A stretch of 64,000 nt of DNA from Engelhardtia mirabilis. GTDB lineage: Bacteria; Planctomycetota; UBA1135; GCA-002686595. This document shows positions 22,116 through 31,992 of the stretch, one piece after another. The translations under genes were made by a program, and so were the position numbers. The DNA is taken from NCBI RefSeq assembly GCF_007748095.1, contig NZ_CP036287.1, positions 4,278,001 through 4,342,000 of the forward strand. The letters are read 5' to 3'. The notes under the pieces were generated by a model. That model was not told the origin of the DNA. It ran no database searches and was given only the letters and a program-made list of their open reading frames with translations. The first letter of the stretch is position 1; every line of letters begins with the position of its first letter.

Positions 22116-25100
22116 ATGAACAAGCGCGTGCGAGAGCGTCAGGCAGCTGCCCAGTCCTCAGAGACGGGCGAAACGATTGCGGGTCAATCGTTCTGGATCG
22201 TCGGCATCGGCGCATCGGCCGGAGGCTTGGTAGCGATCACGGAGGTCCTTCGGCCGCTTCCCGACGACCTCCAGATGGCCTTCGTCGTGATGATGCACCT
22301 GGACCCGACTCGCGCGAGTGGTCTGTCGGACCTCCTCGGGCGCGCGGCGTCGATGCCCGTCGTCCAGGCGACGGATGCGCTGGTGATGGAAGCTGGGCAC
22401 GTGTACGTCCTTCCTCCCAGCACCTACATGATCGTGCAGGGTGACAGCCTGCGCCTCGTGCCGCGGGATCAGTCTCCTGAACCCCACCACCCCATCGACC
22501 TCTTCCTGCGTTCGCTGGCCCAGGAATGCGGCAGCCGCAGCATCGGCGTGGTCCTCTCGGGAACCGGCACGGACGGCACCTGCGGCCTGGAAGCCGTGCG
22601 GGCCGCCGGCGGTATCACCTTCGCCCAGGACGCTTCGGCCGAGCACAGTGACATGCCCTGCAGCGCCGTGGCTGCTGGCTGCGTGGACGCTGTCCTCTCC
22701 ACCGATGGCATCGCGCGCGACCTCGTGCAGATCAGCCGCGACCCCTCGCAGTGGCTCGAGAGTCGCACTCTCGATGAGTTCGACGGCGACCACGCCGAGG
22801 AAGCCCAGGGCAAGGCCCTCGACGAGCTGGTGGGACGGCTGAGCCGCAGCACAGGCATCGACTTCCGCAACTACAAGCAGTCGACGATCAGGCGGCGCAT
22901 CCAACGGCGGATCGTGATCCTGAAGCTGGATCGCCTCGAGGACTACTTGAAGTTCTTCGACGAGCACCCCGATGAAGCGGAGACGCTCTGCCAGGAGATC
23001 TTGATCCACGTCACGAGCTTCTTTCGCGACCCGGAGGTCTTCGAGGCCCTCGAGCGGAAGGTCTTCCCCAAGTTGTTGGAAGGCAGGCTCCCCGACGAAG
23101 AGCTGCGCATCTGGGTCCCCGGCTGCGCGACCGGCGAGGAGGTCTACTCCCTCGCCATCGTGCTCCTGGAGTTCCTCGCTCAACGCTCCTCCAACCTGAC
23201 GATCAAGCTGTTCGGGACGGACGTTTCCGAGATGGCCATCAACCACGCGCGCGCCGGCCAGTACTCGGAGCGCATCCGCGCGGAGGTCTCGCAGGAACGG
23301 CTGCGACAGTTCTTCGTGCAGGACTCGGAGGGCTACGTCATCGCCAAGGCCGTGCGAGACCTGTGTGTCTTCGCGCGCCAGGATGCGACTCGGGATCCGC
23401 CGTTCTCCAAGATCGACTTGATCAGTTGCCGCAACCTCCTGATCTACCTCGGTCCGGCGCTGCAGCGGCGGGTGCTCCCGATCTTCCACTACGCACTGCG
23501 CGAGGGCGGCTTCCTGTTGCTCGGGACCGCGGAGTCGGTCGGGGCGATGAAGGATCGTTTCACGGCCGTTGACGGCGCACGCAGCATCTTCTCGCGCAAG
23601 GCCGTTCCCTTCCGACTGCCATTCGATCTCGCTCGCGTGGAGCACTCGGCGCGCCGTAGCGGTCACGATCCCGCGCTGCCCTCCAGGCGCACGCCCAGCA
23701 GCGTGGACGCGCAACGCGAAGCCGATCGCGCGCTCCTGGCGAAGTACGCGCCACCAGGGGTCGTCATCGACGAGGGCCTCGAGATCCTGCAGTTCCGGGG
23801 CGATACGGGTTCCTTCTTGGTGCCGGCCCCCGGAGCGCCCAGCAACAACCTGCTGCGAATGGCGCGCGAAGGGCTCCTGACCGACCTGCGCGCGATCGTC
23901 GAGGAGGGCAAGGCCAGCACCGAGGCGATTCAACGGACGGGCCTCCGCATCCGCGGCGACGGCCGCGAGGTCCTCGCCGACATCGAGTTGATCCCGCTGC
24001 GTGTTCCAGAGTCCGTGGAGCGGTGTTTCTTGATCCTGTTCAAGGAGCGTCCGCAGCCGCCCGCGCCGACGGCGACCTCCACTCCCCAACTCGTGCCTGG
24101 GGCGGCCGAGGCAAGCCGCATTGCGGAGCTGCAACGTGAGCTCCACACGACCCGCGACTACCTGCGCGCCAACGTCGAACGCCTGGAGACCGCCAACGAG
24201 GACCTGCGCTCCTCCAACGAGGAGGTCCTCTCCAGCAACGAAGAGCTGGTCAGCACCAATGAAGAGCTGCAGACGGCCAAGGAGGAGCTCCAGGCCACGA
24301 ATGAGGAGTTGCTGACGGTCAACGAGGAGCTCCAGCACAGGAACCACGAGGTGACGCTGCTCGGCGACGACCTCGCCAACCTGCTGAACAGCGTCCAGAT
24401 CCCAATGGTCATGGTCGGGCCCGATCTGCGGATCCGCAGGTTCACCCAGAGTGCTGCCAAGGCCTTCGGCCTCGTCGCCACCGACGTCAATCGAAGCATC
24501 CTGGATGCGCGCTTGGATGTTCAGGCCGTGGATCTCGCAGCTATCCTGCACACGGTCATCGAGACATCCGCTCCGATCGAGCGGGAGGTCCAGGACCGGG
24601 AGGGGCGCTGGAGCGTCCTGACCGTCAGACCCTATCGGACGCAGGAGAAGAAGGTGGACGGGGCAGTCGTCGCCCTGACCGACATCGACGCCCGCAAGAG
24701 GATGTCCGAGGACTTCGAGCGCGCGCGGGACTACGCGCAGGCCGTGGTGATGGCCATGCGCGAACCGCTGCTGGTTCTGGACGCCGACCTGAAGGTTCAG
24801 CAGAGCAACCGAGCCTACTTCGAGGCCTTCCCGTCAACGACGCAAGACCTGCTTGGAAGCCTTCCCAGCGAGGCGGGCGGCGCACACTGGGCCACCGGCG
24901 AAGTCCTCGACGCGCTCGTCGCGTTCCGTGATCGAGGCGCGACGATCGAGGGCCTGGCGGTTCAATGCGACGTGCCTGGTCGCAGAATGCGCTTCCTGCG
25001 ACTGAACGCCCGCTCCGTGCCCGGTGACGGCGAACGTGAGGCGTTGACCCTGTTGGCGATCGATGACGTCACCGATCGTGAGCAGCAACGCGAGGAGCAC

Positions 25101-26306
25101 GAGCGTTTCGCACGCGAGGTCCAGGACTCCCAGCGACTCGAGAGCCTGGGCGTCCTGGCCGGTGGTGTCGCACACGATTTCAACAACATCCTGACCGCCA
25201 TCCTCGGCTTCGCGGATCTGCTCGCGATCGAGCTGCCTCCGAGCTCGAATCAAGCCAAGTTTGTGGGGCAGATCGTGGATGGTGCTCGCCGCGCGGCCGA
25301 GCTGTGCAGCCAGATGCTCGCCTACTCTGGGCGGGGTCACTTCCAGATCGAGTCATCGAACCTCAATTCGCTCGTCCGCAAGTCCACTCCGCTCTTGGAA
25401 GCCATGATCGGCAAGAAGGCTCGGCTGCGATACGAACTCTCGCCCGAGCTCCCCTCCGTCAACGTCGACGTGGTGCAGATGGGCCAGGTCATTGCAAACC
25501 TGATCCTCAACGCATCGGAGGCCCTGGGTGGCGAGGAAGGCGAGATCGTCGTCTCGACCGGCGTGATGCAGGCCAACGACGAGTTCCTCGAGGGTGCGGC
25601 GGTCTGCGGACTCCGCGCGGGTCGCTATGTCTTCCTGGAAGTAGCGGACACCGGTCAGGGCATGACCGCCGAGGTTCGCGAGCACCTCTTCGACCCGTTC
25701 TTCACCACCAAGTTCGCCGGCCGCGGCCTCGGCCTGGCTGTGGTCCTGGGCATCGCTCGAGGGCATGGTGGGACCCTCACCGTTAGATCCGAACTCGGCC
25801 GTGGCTCGGCGCTCCGACTCCTGCTCCAGGTCGGAACCATAGCCGTCCTCGATGTGGAATCGGTTGCGGCTCAGGATCAGCCCCCGTGGCGGGGATCGGG
25901 AACTGCCTTGGTCGTAGACGACGAACCGGAAGTTCGCGCGGTCCTTCGAACGATGCTGGAGCACGTGGGCATGGATGTCGTGGAGGCGGGCGACGGCCGG
26001 CGTGGGATCGCGGAACTCCGCGACCATGCCGAGACGATCCGCGTCGTGCTGCTAGATCTGACCATGCCCGTCATGGGCGGCCGGGATGCGTTCGTCACGA
26101 TGCGCGAGTTGCGCCCGGATCTGCGCGTGATCCTGATGAGCGGCTACGAAGAGCAGGAGTCGGTGGAGTCCTTCCCCGATTCGAGCCTGTCGGGCTTCCT
26201 CCGCAAGCCGTTCACCTTGGGCGATCTCTCGTGCCAACTGCGCCTGGCGATTCCCGACCTGGGAGGAGCCTCCGCGCCGGAAGCGACACCGACCTCGCCC
26301 CGATGA
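22116..26306 (+). CDS. CheB-CheR-PAS-histidine kinase-receiver hybrid signalling protein
   Basis: 1396 residues from ATG 22116. Domains in order: CheB methylesterase (about 20-205) with Ser in GASAGG, His in MMHLDP and Asp in GTGTDG; CheR methyltransferase (235-480) with SAM motif WVPGCATGEEVYSLA; a linker domain; a long coiled coil (665-740) of repeated NEEL units; two PAS-like domains (745-990); a histidine kinase with GGVAHDFNNILTAI (His near 1020) and ATPase boxes NLILNASEAL, DTGQGM, GLGLAVVLG; a C-terminal receiver (1263-1385) with LLDLTMPVMGG. All catalytic residues look intact. The CheB-CheR fusion is known for sensory kinases; here it is soluble with no chemoreceptor genes nearby, so it is likely a general sensor. 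Input signal unknown. Confidence 0.93.
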   Translation: MNKRVRERQAAAQSSETGETIAGQSFWIVGIGASAGGLVAITEVLRPLPDDLQMAFVVMMHLDPTRASGLSDLLGRAASMPVVQATDALVMEAGHVYVLPPSTYMIVQGDSLRLVPRDQSPEPHHPIDLFLRSLAQECGSRSIGVVLSGTGTDGTCGLEAVRAAGGITFAQDASAEHSDMPCSAVAAGCVDAVLSTDGIARDLVQISRDPSQWLESRTLDEFDGDHAEEAQGKALDELVGRLSRSTGIDFRNYKQSTIRRRIQRRIVILKLDRLEDYLKFFDEHPDEAETLCQEILIHVTSFFRDPEVFEALERKVFPKLLEGRLPDEELRIWVPGCATGEEVYSLAIVLLEFLAQRSSNLTIKLFGTDVSEMAINHARAGQYSERIRAEVSQERLRQFFVQDSEGYVIAKAVRDLCVFARQDATRDPPFSKIDLISCRNLLIYLGPALQRRVLPIFHYALREGGFLLLGTAESVGAMKDRFTAVDGARSIFSRKAVPFRLPFDLARVEHSARRSGHDPALPSRRTPSSVDAQREADRALLAKYAPPGVVIDEGLEILQFRGDTGSFLVPAPGAPSNNLLRMAREGLLTDLRAIVEEGKASTEAIQRTGLRIRGDGREVLADIELIPLRVPESVERCFLILFKERPQPPAPTATSTPQLVPGAAEASRIAELQRELHTTRDYLRANVERLETANEDLRSSNEEVLSSNEELVSTNEELQTAKEELQATNEELLTVNEELQHRNHEVTLLGDDLANLLNSVQIPMVMVGPDLRIRRFTQSAAKAFGLVATDVNRSILDARLDVQAVDLAAILHTVIETSAPIEREVQDREGRWSVLTVRPYRTQEKKVDGAVVALTDIDARKRMSEDFERARDYAQAVVMAMREPLLVLDADLKVQQSNRAYFEAFPSTTQDLLGSLPSEAGGAHWATGEVLDALVAFRDRGATIEGLAVQCDVPGRRMRFLRLNARSVPGDGEREALTLLAIDDVTDREQQREEHERFAREVQDSQRLESLGVLAGGVAHDFNNILTAILGFADLLAIELPPSSNQAKFVGQIVDGARRAAELCSQMLAYSGRGHFQIESSNLNSLVRKSTPLLEAMIGKKARLRYELSPELPSVNVDVVQMGQVIANLILNASEALGGEEGEIVVSTGVMQANDEFLEGAAVCGLRAGRYVFLEVADTGQGMTAEVREHLFDPFFTTKFAGRGLGLAVVLGIARGHGGTLTVRSELGRGSALRLLLQVGTIAVLDVESVAAQDQPPWRGSGTALVVDDEPEVRAVLRTMLEHVGMDVVEAGDGRRGIAELRDHAETIRVVLLDLTMPVMGGRDAFVTMRELRPDLRVILMSGYEEQESVESFPDSSLSGFLRKPFTLGDLSCQLRLAIPDLGGASAPEATPTSPR

Positions 26307-26460
26307 TCTCGGCGAGCTCCTGGTCAGCCTGCGCTGGTGGAGCTGCCGGAGCTGACTCCCGGCAGTCCCCGCGGACAAGGCTCGACCCGTGCCCAGGACT
26401 TCGGTGCCAGAAGCCTGGGCACGGCCCCCACTCGCTGCCACAACCCCCGTACGCAAGGGA

Positions 26461-27483
26461 ATGCTCGTGATCAAGCAAGTGCTCCTGGCCCTGACCCTGG
26501 GTGCCGCGCCGTCGTGCGCCGCGCAGGAGGCCGCGCCCGTCTCTGAAGTGCCGCTGTCGGTCGTGGCCGAGATCGCGCTGCCCGGCGTCGAAGGGCGCAT
26601 CGACCACCTCGCCGTAGACTTGGAGCGCGAGCGGCTCTACGTCGCTGCGCTCGGAAACGACAGTGTCGAGGTCATCGATCTGGCGCGGGGCCAGTGGCTG
26701 CGCCGGATCGATGGGCTGGACGAACCACGGGGCATTCTCTACCTGACGGCGACCGACCGTATCGTGGTCGCGAGCGGCGGCGCCGGCACCTGCGTCGCGA
26801 TCAACGCCGAGACGTTCGAGACAGCGGCGAGCGTGCCCGTCGGCCCCGACTCCGACAACCTGCGCTTCGACGACCGCCGCAGGCGCGTCCTGGTGGCGAA
26901 CGGCAGCGCCCTCGGCGCGCTCGACGCGGGTACGCTCGAGGTGCTCGCGTCGACCCCCCTCGGCGGCGGCCACCCCGAGGGCTTCCAGCTCACGCCCGAC
27001 GGAACACGGGCGCTCGTCAACGTGCCCCACGCGCGCCAAGTCGTCGTGGTCGACCTGGAGCGCAGCGCGGTGATCGCACGCTGGAAGCTCGAGCAGGCGG
27101 GCTCGAACTTCCCCCTCGCGATCGCCCCCGCCAGGGCAGGTTCGGGCGGGACCGACCTGTGCCTCGTCGGCTGCCGCTCGCCCGCGCGACTGCTCGTCCG
27201 CGGCCTGCCCGACGGCGCAGCGCTGCAGGACCTGGAGCTCTCCGGCGACGTGGACGACCTGTTCCTCGACGCGCGTCGCGAGCGCGTCTACGCGGCCTGC
27301 GGCGTCGGCTTCGTCGACTGCTTCCAGCGCGACGGCGACCGCCTCACCCCTGGCCTCCGCACCCCCACCGCCCCCGGTGCGCGCACCTGCCTGTGGGTCC
27401 CCGAACGCGACCGCCTCTACGTCGCCGCGCCGCGCCGCGGCGCGCAGCCCGCGCGGATCTTGGTCCTCGCGCCGACGGGGTGA
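26461..27483 (+). CDS. Secreted YncE/YVTN-like beta-propeller protein
   Basis: 340 residues from ATG 26461, with a signal peptide (VIKQVLLALTLGAAPSCAAQ). Repeated blades such as DHLAVDLERERLYVAALGND, VEVIDLARG and GFQLTPDGTRALVNVPHAR fit the YVTN/YncE seven-blade propeller. It is probably periplasmic; some relatives bind heme, quinone or nucleic acid, but nothing here identifies a ligand. It follows the hybrid kinase gene by about 150 bp on the same strand. Confidence 0.82.
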   Translation: MLVIKQVLLALTLGAAPSCAAQEAAPVSEVPLSVVAEIALPGVEGRIDHLAVDLERERLYVAALGNDSVEVIDLARGQWLRRIDGLDEPRGILYLTATDRIVVASGGAGTCVAINAETFETAASVPVGPDSDNLRFDDRRRRVLVANGSALGALDAGTLEVLASTPLGGGHPEGFQLTPDGTRALVNVPHARQVVVVDLERSAVIARWKLEQAGSNFPLAIAPARAGSGGTDLCLVGCRSPARLLVRGLPDGAALQDLELSGDVDDLFLDARRERVYAACGVGFVDCFQRDGDRLTPGLRTPTAPGARTCLWVPERDRLYVAAPRRGAQPARILVLAPTG

Positions 27484-28219
27484 TCGAGGTGTGTGGGAGC
27501 CACGGGGCCTGCACCAGCGGTCCGAGTTGGCGCGCCTGCCGAGATGGGGCTCGACATGGCTCGGCGGGGAGGCCCAGGGGGGCGAAGCGCGGAGGATCGG
27601 ACCGCCCCGACGACCTCGCCGGATCTGCAGGCCTCCACATCGACCGATCCCGAGGGACCGCCGCATCGGGGTCGGCCTCGGCCCAGCAAGCGTCAGCCCG
27701 GTTCGGTCACCAGGATCCGTGCCCAGTGCGTCCCCCTTCGCCATGCCGATCTACTGGTACCGGCGGGTCTGGGCGCCTCGACCAACGCCAGCATCGAGAC
27801 CGATCCAGTCAGGTCGCAGAGGCTGGGCAGTCCCCATTCGGATCGGGGACTGCGCCCAAGCAGCCTGCGAGCCCTTGGGGTCCCGCCCTGGGTCGGGTGA
27901 CCCAGGGGGGGTGCGACATGGGCGAGGTCGACCAAGTCTCTCGGTCGACCTCCTTCGGTACACCGCTCGGCCGAAGGGCAAAGTGCTGGTGGGTTGCATG
28001 GCCACAGCGATTGCGTAGGCTTCCCCCGTGCTCGATCGGCCCTCCCGGCGACTTCGGACCGCGCTCCCTGGAGCGGGCTTCACCTGAAGCCGACGCCTTC
28101 GTGGCGGCGTGTCCGTTTAGTCGCTGAGCCCTCCGCTCGTCGACCTCCACCTCGACCCATCCGGATCACCGCCAGCTCGTTCCTGCCCACTCCACCGTGG
28201 GTCGAGGTCTCACGATTCG
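27484..28219. other. Intergenic region, no gene recognised
   Basis: About 735 bp before the molybdoenzyme operon. Open frames on both strands lack motifs and plausible starts. It should carry the operon promoter; I could not pick out a defined element. Confidence 0.5.
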
Positions 28220-29203
28220 ATGGCGCAAGATCCCGATGCCGACCAGACCGGTGGCGCGCAAACCGGTGCCCAACAACGCGGCGCTGACCAACGCGGTGCC
28301 CACCAGCAGGATGCCGCAGAACAGCAGGCGCCCAGCGCGAGTTCCGTCGATCGGCGGCAGTTCCTCTCCGGCACGCTCGGAGCCGTAGCCAGCGTGGCGG
28401 GCGCCTCGGCCGCGACGTCGGGCCGCGCGAGCTCGCCCGAGGACCTGTTCCTCCCCGAGGAGGCCTGGCGCGAGCGCATGACCGCCCCCGAGGACGGCAA
28501 GCAGTACGGCTGGGTCGTGGACACCCGCCGCTGCTTCGGCTGCCACGGCTGCGAGGTGGCCTGCAAGGCGGAGAACGACGTGCCGCTGGGCAACTACATC
28601 CGCCAGACCGTCTACCACGACCACACACGATCAAACGGTGCCGTCGCGCGCATCATGGTCCCGATGGCCTGCCAGCACTGCGAGGACGCGCCGTGCATCA
28701 AGGCCTGCCCCTGTGGCGCGCTGCACAAGGGCTCGGGGGGCAGTGTCCAGGTGAACTACGACACCTGCTCGGGGCATGGCGCTTGCAAGGAGGTCTGCCC
28801 CTACGGGGCGATCTACATCGACCCGGTCGCCAACCAGGCGGTCAAGTGCCACAACTGCACCCACCGCGTCGACGAGGGGCTGGAGCCGGCCTGCGTCGAG
28901 ACCTGCCCCAGCGGAGCCCTCTTCTTCGGCGATCTGAACGACCCGGAATCGGCGGTGTCCAAGGTAACGGCTCAGCTCGAGAAGGAGGGCGCGCTCGAGA
29001 CCCTGCGCCCCGAGAAGGAGACCCGACCGCGCATGAAGTTCGCAGTGGACGAGAATCACCCGCTGGCGGCCTGGGAGCCCAAGATTCCCGGCGAGGGTCA
29101 GAGCTATCAGAACGACGCCTACAGCGTCTATTCGTGGGGCGAGCCCGGATTCGACGGCGGGGCCGGCGACGGGGAAGCGGGTGAAGAGGGAGCCGCGCGA
29201 TGA
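28220..29203 (+). CDS. Tat-signal 4Fe-4S ferredoxin subunit of a molybdoenzyme (DmsB/PsrB/NrfC-like)
   Basis: 327 residues. Cysteine clusters CFGCHGCEVAC, CQHCEDAPCIKAC, CSGHGACKEVC and CHNCTHR...CVETC make four [4Fe-4S] sites typical of the electron-transfer subunit of complex iron-sulfur molybdoenzymes. Unusually for this subunit it has its own twin-arginine signal (SVDRRQFLSGTLGAVASVAG) after a Gln/Ala/Asp-rich leader. Its stop overlaps the catalytic-subunit start (ATGA at 29200-29203). It would pass electrons between the molybdenum subunit and a membrane or soluble partner. The start at 28220 is the first ATG; an internal one cannot be excluded. Confidence 0.92.
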   Translation: MAQDPDADQTGGAQTGAQQRGADQRGAHQQDAAEQQAPSASSVDRRQFLSGTLGAVASVAGASAATSGRASSPEDLFLPEEAWRERMTAPEDGKQYGWVVDTRRCFGCHGCEVACKAENDVPLGNYIRQTVYHDHTRSNGAVARIMVPMACQHCEDAPCIKACPCGALHKGSGGSVQVNYDTCSGHGACKEVCPYGAIYIDPVANQAVKCHNCTHRVDEGLEPACVETCPSGALFFGDLNDPESAVSKVTAQLEKEGALETLRPEKETRPRMKFAVDENHPLAAWEPKIPGEGQSYQNDAYSVYSWGEPGFDGGAGDGEAGEEGAAR

Positions 29204-31992
29204 GCACACAGAACCCCGACCGCCGCTCGCTGCTGCGCCTGGGCGCCGCCCTGATGGGCGGAGGTGGCCTGGCCGCCTGCGCCTCCACTCCCGAATCCGC
29301 GCAGGGTCCCACCGTCGTGCGCGGGCGATCGGCGGCGGCCTCCGAGAGCGCGCGCGTCTGGCAGGAGGGCGCGGGCAAGCCCTACTCCGAAGGTGTCCTG
29401 CACGCCCCCGGCGTCTGCCCCCTGCCCGGCCCCAACAAGAAGACGCGCTTCCCGGATCCGGACAAGTACAAGGACACCGAGCGAGTGCCCGGGATGTGTC
29501 AGCTCTGCTCGACGGTCTGCGGCACCATCGCCCACGTCAAGGACGGGCGGGTGATCAAGATCGACGGCAACCCCAAGGATCCCAACTCGCGCGGCAAGCT
29601 GTGCGCCCGGGGTCAGGCCGGCCTCAACCACCAGTACCACCCCGAGCGCCTGCTCTACCCGCTGAAGCGTGTCGGCGAGCGCGGCGCGGGCAAGTGGCGG
29701 CGTATCACCTGGGACGAGGCCTACGACGAGCTCGCCACGCGCCTGAACGCCTGCCGCGAGAGCGACCCGACCCAGTTCGCCTTCCACCAGGGCCGCAGCC
29801 GCTCGAAGGACCCGGTCTCGGCCTTCTTGGACGCCTTCGGCACGAAGACGCAGCTCAACCACCGCGGGCTGTGCTCGGCCTCGCGCCGCGCGGCGAACCT
29901 GACCTACCTGTTCGAGTCGGACTGGGACCTCGGCGACTACCAGCACACGAAGTACATCTTGAACTTCGGCTCCAACATGTTCGAGGCTCACCAGGGCCAC
30001 GTCGCCGGGGCCCAGCGCATCCAGCAGGGCCGCTTCGACAACGGGGCCAAGCTGGTCACCTTCGACGTGCGCATGTCGAACACCGCCGGCAACTCCGACG
30101 AGTTCTTCATGCCGCGCCCGGGAACAGACGGCGCCATCGCCCTGGCCTTGGCCCACGTGATCGTCAAGGAAGGCCTGGCGGACGCGCAGTGGTTCAAGAC
30201 CTGGGCCAATGCCAGCCTCGAGGACGTCTGGGAGCACGTGTTGAAGGACACGACCCCTGAGTGGGCCGAGGGCGTCAGCACCGTGCCCGCCGCGGACATC
30301 GCGCGCATCGCTCGCGAGTTCGCCGCCGCTGCGCCGCGCGCCACGACGATGTGCAATCGCGGCTCCTCCGCCCACGTCAACGGCTACTACAACGACCGCA
30401 GCATCATCCTGCTGAACGGCCTGGTGGGCAGCGTCGGCAAGCACGGCGGCTGGTGTTGGATGTGGACCGGCGGCATGGATTCGGGGCGCTTCAAGCTGCC
30501 GCCGCAGCCGGCCAAGACCAGCGCGAAGTCCGTCCTCGCCGACCCGCCGGAGTTCGTGCTCGCCAACACCTGGAACACGATGCGCGTGGGCGAGATCGTG
30601 TATTGGTACCTGAAGCAGGAGCGGGCGCGGATCCAGGTCTACATGACCTACAACCTCGACTCGCCCATGACCTGGCCCGAGATGGACGTCACGCGCAGCG
30701 TCCTCTTGGACGAGGACAAGATCGGGTTCCACGTCTGCATCAACCCCTTCTACAACGAGACGGCGCACTTCGCGGACATGGTCCTGCCCTGGACCACCTA
30801 CCTCGAGCGTTGGGAGCTCGACGCGCGCGGGGCCTACAACCTGAGGCCCTACGTCAACGTCCGCTGGCCGATCGCCGAGCCCCTGGGCGAGGCCAAGGAC
30901 CTGCGCGAGATCCTGCCCGAGCTCGCGCGCCGCATGGGTGGCGACATGGCCGAGCAGTGGTTCGCCCAGCACAGCCAGGAGGAGTACATGCGCGAGTGGG
31001 CGAAGGACATCCCCTTCGACGCCGAGAAGTACGCGGACCCCCTCGACTTCCTGCGCCACGAGGGGGCCTATGAGGATCCCGAACAGCGGCCCTACTTCGA
31101 GCCGCACCTCTTGCCCTTGACCGAGGCCGATCTGGCGGACTCCGTGACGGACGAAGCGACCGGGGTCATCACCAAGGACGGCAAGGGCATCGGCATCTGG
31201 ATCGACGGCGAGGCGGTGCGCGGCTTCAAGACCCCCAGCCGCAAGTTCGAGGTCTACTCCGAGTTCGTGGTCAAGACCGCGCGCAACGAGGACACCAGCG
31301 ATCTGACTTCGCTCGCCAACTCGAAGGGTAAGAATCGGGCCTCCCACCACCGCGGGCACGAGTACGAGCTCTCGCCCTGGCCCAAGTTCGAGCTGCCCGA
31401 AGAGCACCGGGACCTCGACGAGGACCAGCTCGTGATGACGTCCTTCAAGTGGTGCGTCCACAACCACGGTCGGACCGCCAACCTGAAGTGGTGCTCCGAG
31501 ATCGTGCACTCGAACCCGGCCTGGCTGCACCCGGAGACGGCCAAGCGCTTCGGGTTGAAGAACGGCGACTGGATCGAAGTCACAGGCTATCGCTCGACAA
31601 CCCTGCACCGGGCCATGCCCGGGCTCGAGCTCGGCGACGGCCCGATCGAGCGCAAGCTCGAGCTGCCGATCGTGGTGACCAAGGGGGTCCACCCCGCTGC
31701 CATCGCGATCTCGAACTCCCTCGGGCACGACCAATACACCCGCGTGGCCCAGGCCAGCAGGCAGGGTCCCGTCGGCAGTCAGTCCGCGGGGATGGACCGC
31801 GCCGGCCTGCGCGACGAAGACTGGGAGCGCAACATGTGGTGGCAGGACGACTCCGGCGGCGACCGCGCCAAGTGGCAACGCAACACCGGCAACGGCTGGG
31901 CCCAGAACCACGTGCTGCCGATCGCTCCGGACTACATCTCGGGCCAGCAGGCCTTCAACAGCACCGTCGTGCGGATCCGGAAGCTCTCGTGA
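29200..31992 (+). CDS. Molybdopterin oxidoreductase catalytic subunit (DMSO reductase/PsrA/ArrA superfamily)
   Basis: 930 residues. The N-terminus has an RR-containing signal ending in a lipobox-like GGGLAAC (PDRRSLLRLGAALMGG), so it may be exported by Tat and perhaps lipid-anchored. The Fe-S motif is C-x2-C-x3-C-x27-C from CQLCSTVC to KLCARGQAG. The Cys in NHRGLCSASRRAAN is a candidate molybdenum ligand, as in PsrA/PhsA/ArrA-type enzymes (inference). The C-terminal MoCo-binding domain is present (NGDWIEVTGYRS, KGVHPAAIAISN). Substrate not determinable: sulfur-compound, arsenic or similar oxyanion chemistry are options. Stop overlaps the downstream chaperone start. Confidence 0.93.
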   Translation: MSTQNPDRRSLLRLGAALMGGGGLAACASTPESAQGPTVVRGRSAAASESARVWQEGAGKPYSEGVLHAPGVCPLPGPNKKTRFPDPDKYKDTERVPGMCQLCSTVCGTIAHVKDGRVIKIDGNPKDPNSRGKLCARGQAGLNHQYHPERLLYPLKRVGERGAGKWRRITWDEAYDELATRLNACRESDPTQFAFHQGRSRSKDPVSAFLDAFGTKTQLNHRGLCSASRRAANLTYLFESDWDLGDYQHTKYILNFGSNMFEAHQGHVAGAQRIQQGRFDNGAKLVTFDVRMSNTAGNSDEFFMPRPGTDGAIALALAHVIVKEGLADAQWFKTWANASLEDVWEHVLKDTTPEWAEGVSTVPAADIARIAREFAAAAPRATTMCNRGSSAHVNGYYNDRSIILLNGLVGSVGKHGGWCWMWTGGMDSGRFKLPPQPAKTSAKSVLADPPEFVLANTWNTMRVGEIVYWYLKQERARIQVYMTYNLDSPMTWPEMDVTRSVLLDEDKIGFHVCINPFYNETAHFADMVLPWTTYLERWELDARGAYNLRPYVNVRWPIAEPLGEAKDLREILPELARRMGGDMAEQWFAQHSQEEYMREWAKDIPFDAEKYADPLDFLRHEGAYEDPEQRPYFEPHLLPLTEADLADSVTDEATGVITKDGKGIGIWIDGEAVRGFKTPSRKFEVYSEFVVKTARNEDTSDLTSLANSKGKNRASHHRGHEYELSPWPKFELPEEHRDLDEDQLVMTSFKWCVHNHGRTANLKWCSEIVHSNPAWLHPETAKRFGLKNGDWIEVTGYRSTTLHRAMPGLELGDGPIERKLELPIVVTKGVHPAAIAISNSLGHDQYTRVAQASRQGPVGSQSAGMDRAGLRDEDWERNMWWQDDSGGDRAKWQRNTGNGWAQNHVLPIAPDYISGQQAFNSTVVRIRKLS

